Below are positions 7,726-14,853 of a DNA stretch of 64,000 nt, in pieces. Every line of letters starts with the position of its first letter. Position 1 is the first letter of the stretch. The notes beneath the pieces are model-generated. The model was not told the origin of the DNA and did not search any database. It was given only the letters and a program-made list of their open reading frames with translations. The DNA is taken from NCBI RefSeq assembly GCF_900114625.1, contig NZ_FOZL01000001.1, forward strand, positions 1,116,001-1,180,000, given 5' to 3'. A program made the position numbers and the translations under genes. Source of the stretch: Granulicella pectinivorans (lineage in GTDB: Bacteria > Acidobacteriota > Terriglobia > Terriglobales > Acidobacteriaceae).

Positions 7726-9216
7726 ATGAATGTTCTTCGCAGACGCGGTGCACGGATCGGAGTGGGTGTGATGGCGATTGGCTTGATGGGTGTGGCGGGT
7801 CCGAATCGCCTCGCACCGCCGGGGCAGATGCCGCCCAACACGGTCGCTCTCTCCGAGATGATGCGCGAGCTGTCGGCGCGTCCAGGCTTCACTGAGGCCA
7901 TGCTGGCGGAGCTCGACAAAGGCGGCAAGAAAGGCCCGGCGCTCCTTACGCCCAAGCTGATCGACGAGTTGCGCAAACGCATCCTCGGCAAGGACTGGGA
8001 GTCGCTCGATCACTTTCCCGGATGGACCATGCAGGCGATCAACCCGACCGTACGCGTCATCGGCCACGTTGCAGGGAAGAGTGAGACCGCAGAAGACATG
8101 TCGGCGGTGCATCCCGGGGCGTCGCCTTCGGCAGCGCAGACCAGCGAGCATCTCGACCTTGGGCCTTATGCGTTGGATAAGCCCGACACGATCTCGCTGG
8201 AGAAGCCGTCGGATCTTCCCGGCTTTACCACCGATGGCCTGGTAAGCTCACTCGGCGCGGGCGTGGTGCGTGGCGATGGCCCCAATGACCTTGCGCCGGA
8301 ACATGCGCAGAGCCAGCGACTGGCGTATGTGTTGAATCGTCTTGCCGCCAACAAACTCGAAGGTGCGGAGCTGTTCACCGTTTCGAAGTCGACGACACCC
8401 GACGATGTGATCCGCGACCTGCAAAGCACAGGCCACGAGGTCACCGTCACCGACTCGCGCTACTTCGCCAACTTCGGTCATCTCCACTACAACGGCAAGG
8501 ATGTGATGATGCCGTTCTACGTGAACTCGCAGATCATGGTGCCCGGTACGAAGCGACCTCTGCTTGTGCCCGTCTCGCACGCCGAGTACGAGTGGCACAT
8601 CCGCGGACCTCATGTGAATGCGGACGTCAGCTATTACTTCGGTGTCGACGGCAAGAGCGAGTGGCGCACGATGGATACGCTCGATCAGCCGTGGGTGATG
8701 AAGCGCGACGCCCATACCTATCGTGGTGCGGACGCCGTCGAGGTGACACGCCTCGCATCGGCATTGACCGTCGCGTACATGCACCTGCATGCGTCTCATG
8801 CGGCGCTACCCTTCGGCGGATACTACGCGCTCGGCGTATGCCAGGATGGCGTGTCGGCGATCGAGAAGAAGATGACCGGCAAGGTGACGCTCTTTCCCAA
8901 CACGGCGGACGCATCGTTCTTCACCGACGCGCGCGATGCGGAGATCAATGCACTGATGCTCGCGATTCCGAAGGACCGCGATGGCAAGGCGCCGGAGCCG
9001 GAACGCATCTTCGGCTCTCTGCCGACGGAGGATCTCGAAGGCATCTCGATCCCCGGGCTTGGCGCGGATCTCGTCGCGGTGCATACGGCATGGATGGATG
9101 GCTCGCTGAAGCGCACGCGCACATGGAAGAGCACTGCAGCGGAGGTGCTTCTCTTCAGCATGGGGGCGCTGCTCCTGGTGGGCGCTGTGCGTCGAGCGCG
9201 TCGTATGACACGTTAG
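7726..9216 (+). CDS. Large exported or anchored protein of unknown family
   Basis: About 496 residues from ATG 7726, 21 bases after the TIGR03435 gene. The N-terminus is a basic stretch plus a short hydrophobic segment (IGVGVMAIGLMGVAG). The C-terminus has a hydrophobic helix (AAEVLLFSMGALLLVGAV) followed by RRARR, so it ends in a membrane anchor with a positive cytoplasmic tail. The body has an early helical part (PKLIDELRKRILGKDWESLDHFPG) and a mixed domain containing HLHYNGKDVMMPFYVNSQI, HAEYEWHIRG and ADVSYYFGVDG. I see no catalytic motif I can name. TTG 7708 is an alternative start. The layout suggests a periplasmic protein tethered at both ends. Confidence 0.8.
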   Translation: MNVLRRRGARIGVGVMAIGLMGVAGPNRLAPPGQMPPNTVALSEMMRELSARPGFTEAMLAELDKGGKKGPALLTPKLIDELRKRILGKDWESLDHFPGWTMQAINPTVRVIGHVAGKSETAEDMSAVHPGASPSAAQTSEHLDLGPYALDKPDTISLEKPSDLPGFTTDGLVSSLGAGVVRGDGPNDLAPEHAQSQRLAYVLNRLAANKLEGAELFTVSKSTTPDDVIRDLQSTGHEVTVTDSRYFANFGHLHYNGKDVMMPFYVNSQIMVPGTKRPLLVPVSHAEYEWHIRGPHVNADVSYYFGVDGKSEWRTMDTLDQPWVMKRDAHTYRGADAVEVTRLASALTVAYMHLHASHAALPFGGYYALGVCQDGVSAIEKKMTGKVTLFPNTADASFFTDARDAEINALMLAIPKDRDGKAPEPERIFGSLPTEDLEGISIPGLGADLVAVHTAWMDGSLKRTRTWKSTAAEVLLFSMGALLLVGAVRRARRMTR

Positions 9217-9330
9217 TGTCGTCCCATAAAAAATGTCTGATAAAGCTACTGGACGTGTTCTTGAATTGCACTACAATTGGTGCAACTTCAAAGACGCTTC
9301 AAGGTCTCTGATGTCATGAGGTGATTCAAC

Positions 9331-9516
9331 ATGGCAACGAAGAAAGTGGCAGCGAAGAAGACGGTAGCGAAGAAGGCCGTGGCCAAGAAGGCAGTTGCGA
9401 AGAAGGCTCCCGCAAAGAAGGTTGCGGCCAAGAAGACGGTAGCGAAGAAGGCACCGGCAAAGAAGGTAGCAGCAAAGAAGACGGTCGCAAAGAAAGTCGC
9501 AGCGCCGAAGAAGTAG
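9331..9516 (+). CDS. Lysine/alanine-repeat histone-like protein, 61 residues
   Basis: The protein is almost entirely repeats of (A/V)AKK, TVAKK and APAKK, like the C-terminal tails of histone H1, chlamydial Hc1 or extended HU proteins. Such tails bind DNA non-specifically. A GAGGTGA ribosome site sits just before the ATG. No globular domain is present. A second basic protein with a similar N-terminus starts 226 bases downstream. A nucleoid or RNA-binding role is likely by composition only. The DNA itself is a degenerate AAGAAG-type repeat, so length may vary between strains. Confidence 0.8.
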   Translation: MATKKVAAKKTVAKKAVAKKAVAKKAPAKKVAAKKTVAKKAPAKKVAAKKTVAKKVAAPKK

Positions 9517-9742
9517 TTTCCCTTCGGAGCGCGCAGGGCAGGCGTGGCACACATAGCTTCGACGTTGAGGCAGTGGGTGAACACGCCTTCTTTTTTGCCT
9601 GTACAGAGGCTCCACGGCGCGCGCGGCTTGGCTTGTGCGTGTTGGTGGCAGCGTCTCCTTCCGTGGAAGGCGAAGCAAAGAGATCTCTCCGTTCGTACAA
9701 CGCTTGTGTTGCCACCCACTTCTTAGAGAGGTGAGGTGAATC

Positions 9743-10003
9743 GTGATGGCGACGAAGAAAGCAGCGACGAAGAAGGCATCCGGCAAGAAGGTTGCGGCGA
9801 AGAAGATACCTGCGAAGAAGACCTCGACCCGCACGTACAGCCCAGCCGCCGGCGAGAGCGTCGAACGCGAGATGAAGGCGATGAAGCAGGGCAAGCTGAA
9901 GAGCGGGTCGGGTGCGAAGGTGACGAACCCGAAGCAGGCCATCGCGATCGGACTATCCGAGGCCCGCAAGGCGGGGAAGAAGGTTCCGCCGCCTAAAAAG
10001 TAA
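9743..10003 (+). CDS. DUF6496-like protein with a histone-like lysine-rich N-terminus
   Basis: 86 residues. Residues 1-30 are AAKK/PAKK repeats like the previous gene. Residues about 40-86 (SVEREMKAMKQGKLKSGSG, then NPKQAIAIGLSEARKAGKK) match the DUF6496 type of small basic protein found in many soil bacteria. GAGGTGAGGTGA lies just upstream. The pair probably arose by duplication of the lysine tail, with this copy keeping a folded domain. A DNA-binding role is inferred from charge. Confidence 0.75.
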   Translation: MMATKKAATKKASGKKVAAKKIPAKKTSTRTYSPAAGESVEREMKAMKQGKLKSGSGAKVTNPKQAIAIGLSEARKAGKKVPPPKK

Positions 10004-10023
10004 CCACTTCCGTTGCAATTGCC

Positions 10024-10314
10024 TTAGGGCTTGGTGGCCGGGGCTGGTGCCGCTGCGGGGGCCGGTGTGGAGCTTGCCGCTGCCGGCTTGCTCTCCGTGG
10101 CTGCGGGCTTGCTTTCGCCGGAGGCTGCCGACTTCGCGGAGCCGTATCCATCGGCGAACCAGCCTCCACCCTTGAAGGAGATGGCGGGCGCGGAGATGAC
10201 GCGCTCAAGTTCGCCGCCGCAATGGGGGCAGACGGTGATCTCGGGGTCGGAGAACTTCTGGATCTTCTCCGTGTGTTTGTGGCAGGTCTTGCATTCGTAT
10301 TCGTAGAGCGGCAT
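10024..10314 (-). CDS. FmdB-family zinc ribbon protein
   Basis: 96 residues. The N-terminal zinc ribbon has two CxxC knuckles (C8/C11 and C29/C32) in the family order MPLYEYECKTC ... CPHCGG, followed by the VISAPAISFKGGGWFADGY segment that defines FmdB-type regulators. The remaining 45 residues are a low-complexity Ala/Pro/Ser/Lys tail. The family is named from a putative formamidase regulator, and its real role is unclear. It is convergent with the basic protein gene at 9743 and divergent from the kinase-like gene. Confidence 0.88.
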   Translation of the reverse strand: MPLYEYECKTCHKHTEKIQKFSDPEITVCPHCGGELERVISAPAISFKGGGWFADGYGSAKSAASGESKPAATESKPAAASSTPAPAAAPAPATKP

Positions 10315-10392
10315 GGTGTGTTCCTTAGTACTAGCTTAGCGGATTTGCCGCTCTCCATGCGCATTCTGACCATTTCATACAATGGAGGAAGC

Positions 10393-10965
10393 ATGCACCA
10401 TCTCTTCCTCATCGGCCCGGGCGGCGTCGGAAAGACGAGTGCTGGGCGTCTGCTTGCGCCGATGCTGAGTCGTCGTTTTGTCGATCTCGATGAAGAGTTT
10501 TGTGCGCACGTCGGACCCTTGCGTCCGTTTCTCGACGCTTTTGGATACGCCGCGTATGTGCGGCGCAACGGTCTTCTTTTTCATGAGCTTCTGGAGGGCA
10601 CTCCAGAGCCGGTCGTCCTCGCACTCTCTTCTGGCTTTTTGGAGACCGACGTGGAACCTGAGACGATCGCGTCGAATCGAGCGCTGGTGAAGAGCGCGGG
10701 GACTTCCATTCTCCTGATGCCATCCCGTTCCCAGGAAGAGAGTAGCCGAATTGTCGTGGAGCGCCAGATGGAACGCGGCTTGAATCTTGAGCGCGTGTCA
10801 CAGGCGCGCATCTTCGCAGAACGCTTCGCGGCCTACATGACGATGGGAGATATCCAGCTCTTCAGTGTGGGTTCGCCGCTGGAGATTGCAATGCAGATCA
10901 AGCAGGAACTAGCAAAGAAAACCCCCGGATCCCACAACGGGATCTGGGGGCATTCTTGTTCGTAG
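10393..10965 (+). CDS. Shikimate-kinase-like P-loop protein
   Basis: 190 residues starting with a Walker A loop (GPGGVGKTSAG, about 8-18) and a DLD shikimate-binding-type motif (FVDLDEEF). LSSGFL sits where shikimate kinases have their GGG loop, and a LID-like ERQMERGL segment follows. Overall it resembles AroK, but the glycine-rich shikimate loop is altered, so the substrate is uncertain. GGAGGA lies 4-9 bases before the ATG. The last codons lie inside an intrinsic terminator hairpin (10922-10950), and the stop codon abuts the serA stop, so the tail (GIWGHSCS) may be under little protein-level constraint. Confidence 0.72.
   Translation: MHHLFLIGPGGVGKTSAGRLLAPMLSRRFVDLDEEFCAHVGPLRPFLDAFGYAAYVRRNGLLFHELLEGTPEPVVLALSSGFLETDVEPETIASNRALVKSAGTSILLMPSRSQEESSRIVVERQMERGLNLERVSQARIFAERFAAYMTMGDIQLFSVGSPLEIAMQIKQELAKKTPGSHNGIWGHSCS
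10911..10950 (-). terminator. Intrinsic terminator of serA inside the opposite CDS
   Basis: A 12-base stem CCCCCGGATCCC / GGGATCTGGGGG (one G-T pair) with loop ACAAC. Read on the minus strand it is followed by TTTTCTTTGCT, a good U tract, 16 bases after the serA stop. On the plus strand the following bases are only weakly T-rich. Confidence 0.8.
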
Positions 10966-12579
10966 CTACGCCTTGGGCAGTTCGACGAGCCGCACACTGG
11001 CGATCGCCTCGACCTTGCGCAGCGCCTCGACAGCGGCGTTCGCTACGGCTGCGGTCGGTACATCGATCTGCACGACCGCCAGGGCCTGTCCCTGTGGGAC
11101 GCGGCCTGAACGCGTGCTGATGGCGCGGCCCAGCGCGAAGTTGGCGATGTTCACCGACTGCTCGCCGAGGATGGTGCCGATGCGCCCGACCACGCCCGGG
11201 ACATCGTGGTTGCGAATCGCCACCAGCGTCCCGTGCAGCGGTGCTTCGATGTCGATCCCGTCATACGTCAGCAGGCGCGGCGAGGTGCCATGCAGTACCG
11301 TCGCGGACGCCGAAGTATCGCCTTCGGCCGCATGCAATGTCAGCTTCAGAACTGAGCCTGCGCCGCCGGTGGTGAACTCCTTTTTGTCTTCCTGGATGCG
11401 GATGCCGCGCTCAGCCGCGATGGTCGCGGAGTTGATGCGGTTGACGCCCTCTTCGCCGGACAGAATGCCGCACAGCGCCGCGTTCTTGATGAGGTCGGTC
11501 TTGCCCGCGGCCAGACGGCCCGAGTACGTGAGTTGAATGTTCTCGAGATTGCCGGGGGCAGCGTGCGAGAGGAAGCTTCCCAGACGCTCGGCCATCTCCA
11601 CGTACGGCGCAACCTCTTCGTACTCCTCGCGCGAGAGCGAAGGTACGTTCACCGCATTCTGCACCACGCCAAGCTTCAGGTAGTCGCGCACCTGCATCGC
11701 AAGCTGGATGCCGATGGCCTCCTGGGCCTCGTCGGTCGATCCGCCGATGTGCGGGCTCAGCAGCACGTTCTCCAGACCGTAGTACACCGACTCCTTGAGA
11801 GGCTCCTGGCGGAAGACGTCGAGTGCCGCACCGCCCACCTTGCCGGACTTGATGCCTTCGGCAAGCGCCTCGTCGACGATCAGTTCCCCGCGCGCGCAGT
11901 TCACGATGCGGATGCCCTTCTTCATGATGCCGATCGAGTGGGCGTTGATCAGGCCTTCGGTCTGCGTGGTCAGCCCGACGTGCAGCGTCAGGTAGTCGGA
12001 TTCTTTGAAGATGGTGTCGATATCGACGAGCGTGACGTTGTTCTCGCGCGCGATCACCGGCGCGATGAACGGATCGTAGCCGATGAGGTTCATGCCGAAC
12101 GCGTGCGCACGACGCGCCACTTCGAGACCGATGCGGCCCAGGCCGACGATGCCGAGGGTCTTGCCGCGCAGCTCCTGTCCCTGCAGGGTCTTCTTATCCC
12201 ACTTGCCGGCGTGCATGGTGGCGTTGGCACGGGGAATGCTGCGGCCCATCGCGATCATCAGTCCGATGGTCAGCTCGGCGACGGCGACGGCGTTCGCGCC
12301 CGGCGTGTTCATGACGACGATGCCCTGGTGCGTGGCGGCGTCCGTGTCGATATTGTCCACACCGACACCGGCGCGGCCGATGACGCGCAGCTTCGGGGCA
12401 TGCGCGAGCAGAGCGGCATCCGCCTGCACGGCCGAGCGAACGACGAGCGCGTCGGCATCCGCGAGTTCCGCGGCAAGGCCATTCTTGATCTGGTCGGGGG
12501 AGACGATCTGCCAGCCCGCTTCCTTCTGGAAGACGGCAAGGGTGGCAGGGGAGACTTTTTCGGCGAGAACGATCTTCAT
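10966..12579 (-). CDS. serA: D-3-phosphoglycerate dehydrogenase
   Basis: A 537-residue long-form SerA catalysing the NAD-dependent first step of serine synthesis. The order is substrate-binding half (RSAVQADAALL..., GRAGVGVDNID), NAD Rossmann fold (GKTLGIVGLGRIGLEVARRA), catalytic Arg in NCARGEL and His in SPHIGGST, then an ASB (allosteric substrate-binding) domain, and a C-terminal ACT domain (RNHDVPGVVGRIGTILGEQSVNIANFALGR) for serine feedback. It starts at ATG 12579. A possible short upstream ORF ends 59 bases before it, and a strong terminator follows it. Confidence 0.96.
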   Translation of the reverse strand: MKIVLAEKVSPATLAVFQKEAGWQIVSPDQIKNGLAAELADADALVVRSAVQADAALLAHAPKLRVIGRAGVGVDNIDTDAATHQGIVVMNTPGANAVAVAELTIGLMIAMGRSIPRANATMHAGKWDKKTLQGQELRGKTLGIVGLGRIGLEVARRAHAFGMNLIGYDPFIAPVIARENNVTLVDIDTIFKESDYLTLHVGLTTQTEGLINAHSIGIMKKGIRIVNCARGELIVDEALAEGIKSGKVGGAALDVFRQEPLKESVYYGLENVLLSPHIGGSTDEAQEAIGIQLAMQVRDYLKLGVVQNAVNVPSLSREEYEEVAPYVEMAERLGSFLSHAAPGNLENIQLTYSGRLAAGKTDLIKNAALCGILSGEEGVNRINSATIAAERGIRIQEDKKEFTTGGAGSVLKLTLHAAEGDTSASATVLHGTSPRLLTYDGIDIEAPLHGTLVAIRNHDVPGVVGRIGTILGEQSVNIANFALGRAISTRSGRVPQGQALAVVQIDVPTAAVANAAVEALRKVEAIASVRLVELPKA

Positions 12580-12638
12580 GATGCCTTTCTTGGTGCGTTA
12601 CGGATGTGGGATTGGTTTCAGGAATGGTGGTCGCGCGG

Positions 12639-12755
12639 CTACCAGCCGGGACAACACTCAGCCAGCGACACGGCCCCAACGTGCGAGGCGGCCGCGGTGT
12701 GCGACGAGAGCCAGAGGCCGTCTTCTTCCTGTTCGAACTCGATGGGGTGCTTCAT
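12639..12755 (-). CDS. Possible 38-residue small protein or leader upstream of serA
   Basis: ATG to TAG encodes 38 residues: an acidic N-terminal half (FEQEEDGLW), a small Ser/Ala/His-rich middle and an unusual C-terminal ECCPGW. A purine-rich GGAAGAAG lies about 8-15 bases upstream. It is the only clear frame in the 299-base gap between serA and the metallohydrolase gene. It might be a leader peptide, a small metal/thiol protein or a peptide precursor. I recognise no family. It could also be chance. Confidence 0.3.
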   Translation of the reverse strand: MKHPIEFEQEEDGLWLSSHTAAASHVGAVSLAECCPGW

Positions 12756-12878
12756 GGGTCTGCTTCTTCCGAGTCTTAAGTATAGGCGGATGCAGGCAGG
12801 CGCACAGGACTGTGGGGAGCAAAAGCGTGGGATTTTACGGGAAATTTAGGGCTTCCGGCCTAGGCGCAGCGCAGTTTT

Positions 12879-14114
12879 CTAGCTGGGAAATGGACCGAAG
12901 GAGGCCGTTACGGTGTCTGTCTCGTCCTTTGGGTTCACGAGGAAGACGGTGAAATCGCGGCCTCCCGGGGGCACGCGGACCACGATGTGCCCCGTCGTGC
13001 TCGAAAGCTTTGGGGCGAGACGTTCGTTGACGAGAAGCGACTCCGGGGTCATGCCCAGCGCGAAGAGAGACCGGTCGCCGGGGTAGAGCTCCGGGCTCAG
13101 CAGTGTGGCGAGTGTGCTCAATGCCGGGTGCGTGACATGCCAGCCGGGAATGATCCACGCCCGGGGCCGGAGCGCACGGACCGCGGCGGGGCCTTCGGCG
13201 TCGTAGTACCCGTGATGGTTGGCGACGGCCATCGACACCGGTCCGCAGGCCGCAGCTACGGGAGATTCGATGTCGTGCCATGGAAGGCGTCCATAGATGG
13301 TGTCATCGGAAAGATCGCCACCCGTGTAGTAACGGAATCCGCCATACCGAAGCCGCACAGCGATGCTGCACATGTTCTCCGTGGGCAGGTCGGCCGCGGG
13401 CATCCCGGTAACGGCGGGGAAGAAGCTTCGCGATGCCTCGCCGTTACCTTGCCAGACGTCGCCGTTGACAGCAAGAATGCGTGCATTGAAGTCCGGATAT
13501 CGCGAAGGTTCTTGCCTGAGTCCGCACTGCGAAGCGGAGCCCGCGATGGCTCTCTGGACCCTGGTGCCGTGATCCGCCATGCTTTTGGCGAGCCGGGTGT
13601 AGTTGATGGAGTTGGGGTCTTTGAGGGCGGCGGGATAGCTGTAGTCGGGCCATCCGCGGTCGATGCAATCGCGGACGGGCAGCGCTTCGGCGACGAACGC
13701 CGCGCCCGTCACCCGGTAGTCTCCGCGGCTGGAGGCGGGACTCGTCGCGGCGACCTCGCCGACGTGGTCGCCATGGAGATGGGTCAGGAGCATCAGGTCG
13801 AGTTCACTGCGGTGGATACGGCCTATATGCCGGCGTACGTAGCGCGCGACCCACTCTCCGGCGGGACGGCTGGCGTCGGGGGACGCCGGGGGCATGGTGC
13901 GGAGCGCGCTGTGGGCTTCACCCGCGTCGATCAGGAGCGTGGTGCCATCCGGATAGAGGATCAGCGTCGCATTGCCGCGGCCCGTGTCGATGTGGTGAAT
14001 CTCCAGCACCCCGGGCGCCCATGGCGGAAGCGTGTTGGACTCACCGCGAAGCGACAGAGGCGTCGCCATCGAGGCGGCCGCGGCAAGCATCAGAAAGCTG
14101 CGTCGATCGAGCAT
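12879..14114 (-). CDS. Tat-exported metallo-beta-lactamase-fold hydrolase (ComEC-like domain)
   Basis: 411 residues. The N-terminus DRRSFLMLAAAASMA is a twin-arginine signal. The metallo-beta-lactamase fold follows with LIDAGE and THLHGDHVGE (H112, H114, D116, H117), the dinuclear metal-binding motif, and a later ANHHGYYD that supplies another metal His. GGDLSDD is also typical of stand-alone ComEC-type metallohydrolases. The substrate is unknown (phosphoesters or small esters are possible). Export by Tat fits a cofactor-loaded enzyme. It is followed, 23 bases beyond its start side, by the small membrane protein gene on the same strand, so an operon with 14137 and 14850 is likely. Confidence 0.82.
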   Translation of the reverse strand: MLDRRSFLMLAAAASMATPLSLRGESNTLPPWAPGVLEIHHIDTGRGNATLILYPDGTTLLIDAGEAHSALRTMPPASPDASRPAGEWVARYVRRHIGRIHRSELDLMLLTHLHGDHVGEVAATSPASSRGDYRVTGAAFVAEALPVRDCIDRGWPDYSYPAALKDPNSINYTRLAKSMADHGTRVQRAIAGSASQCGLRQEPSRYPDFNARILAVNGDVWQGNGEASRSFFPAVTGMPAADLPTENMCSIAVRLRYGGFRYYTGGDLSDDTIYGRLPWHDIESPVAAACGPVSMAVANHHGYYDAEGPAAVRALRPRAWIIPGWHVTHPALSTLATLLSPELYPGDRSLFALGMTPESLLVNERLAPKLSSTTGHIVVRVPPGGRDFTVFLVNPKDETDTVTASFGPFPS

Positions 14115-14136
14115 GGGAACCTGTCAGAGACTGGCG

Positions 14137-14853
14137 TTATTTCTTCAGCGCTTCCGTATACGAGCCATCGAGCGACTGCATCATCTGCTTCAAAATCTCG
14201 ATGCTCAGCGCAGTCTTCGCCGTGTCCAGCAGCATCGTCGTGCTCAGGTCAGGGGGGATCGCATCCGCGCCCTTCGCCATGATCATCGGGGCGACGACCA
14301 GCGACTGGCTCGTATACAGCTTTACGGCGGCGTCGTTGACGATCTGCTGTTGTCCGTACAGGTCGGAGTAGCCCTGGACTTCGTCGTAAGGCATGTAGGT
14401 CAACGCACCCATGTCCCGGGCGGAGCGCCATGCCGAGTCGTTGAACGACGACCAGCTCATGGTGTAGGCGAGATGTCCATGAAAGTCTTTCGGGGCGGCG
14501 CGCATCCTGCGGATGGTCTCGATGTTGGTGTCGATGCGCCCGGCATCCTCCTGGATCGACGTCACGTTCTTTGCCATCTGCTCATGGTTGGCCTCGATCT
14601 CGTGGCGGATATTCTCGCGCGCTTCGGCGACGATGTGCCGGTGATGCAGGTACTCGACGCCGGCCTCGAGTCCAAGCGCGATCAGCAGGCCGATCGTAAT
14701 CGTCAGGATATGCAGCAGAAAGTCCTTGATGCCGTGGACCGGCGCGTGAGGCGGGTGGACGTCGAGCATGGGCTTCTCCGGTTCAGCCGGGGGATTGGCG
14801 GTTACGGCAACAACCGCCGGGAGATCGATCGGGTTGGGTGGGGGCGTCGTCAT
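14137..14853 (-). CDS. Membrane-anchored protein of unknown function
   Basis: 238 residues: a Pro-rich cytoplasmic N-terminus (about 1-40), one transmembrane helix (FLLHILTITIGLLIALGLEAGVEY is the region, about 45-67), then a long helical, probably coiled part (ARENIRHEIEANHEQMAKNVTSIQED) and an Ala/Gln-rich C-terminal domain. The HHRH cluster just after the helix is notable. Its ATG overlaps the stop of the upstream serine hydrolase by 4 bases (ATGA), implying translational coupling. No enzyme motif is recognised. Confidence 0.75.
   Translation of the reverse strand: MTTPPPNPIDLPAVVAVTANPPAEPEKPMLDVHPPHAPVHGIKDFLLHILTITIGLLIALGLEAGVEYLHHRHIVAEARENIRHEIEANHEQMAKNVTSIQEDAGRIDTNIETIRRMRAAPKDFHGHLAYTMSWSSFNDSAWRSARDMGALTYMPYDEVQGYSDLYGQQQIVNDAAVKLYTSQSLVVAPMIMAKGADAIPPDLSTTMLLDTAKTALSIEILKQMMQSLDGSYTEALKK

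Noticed and set aside
9321..9734. Plus-strand frame of 137 residues through the lysine-repeat gene
   Set aside because: It is a different-frame reading of the AAGAAG-type repeat and has no family pattern.
10031..10306. Plus-strand frame opposite the FmdB gene
   Set aside because: It is a shadow of the FmdB coding sequence, low-complexity in the tail region and without a ribosome site.
12639..12755. The small ORF before serA as a HicB antitoxin
   Set aside because: Only a vague FEQEEDG similarity at the start; it is too short and has no partner toxin gene.
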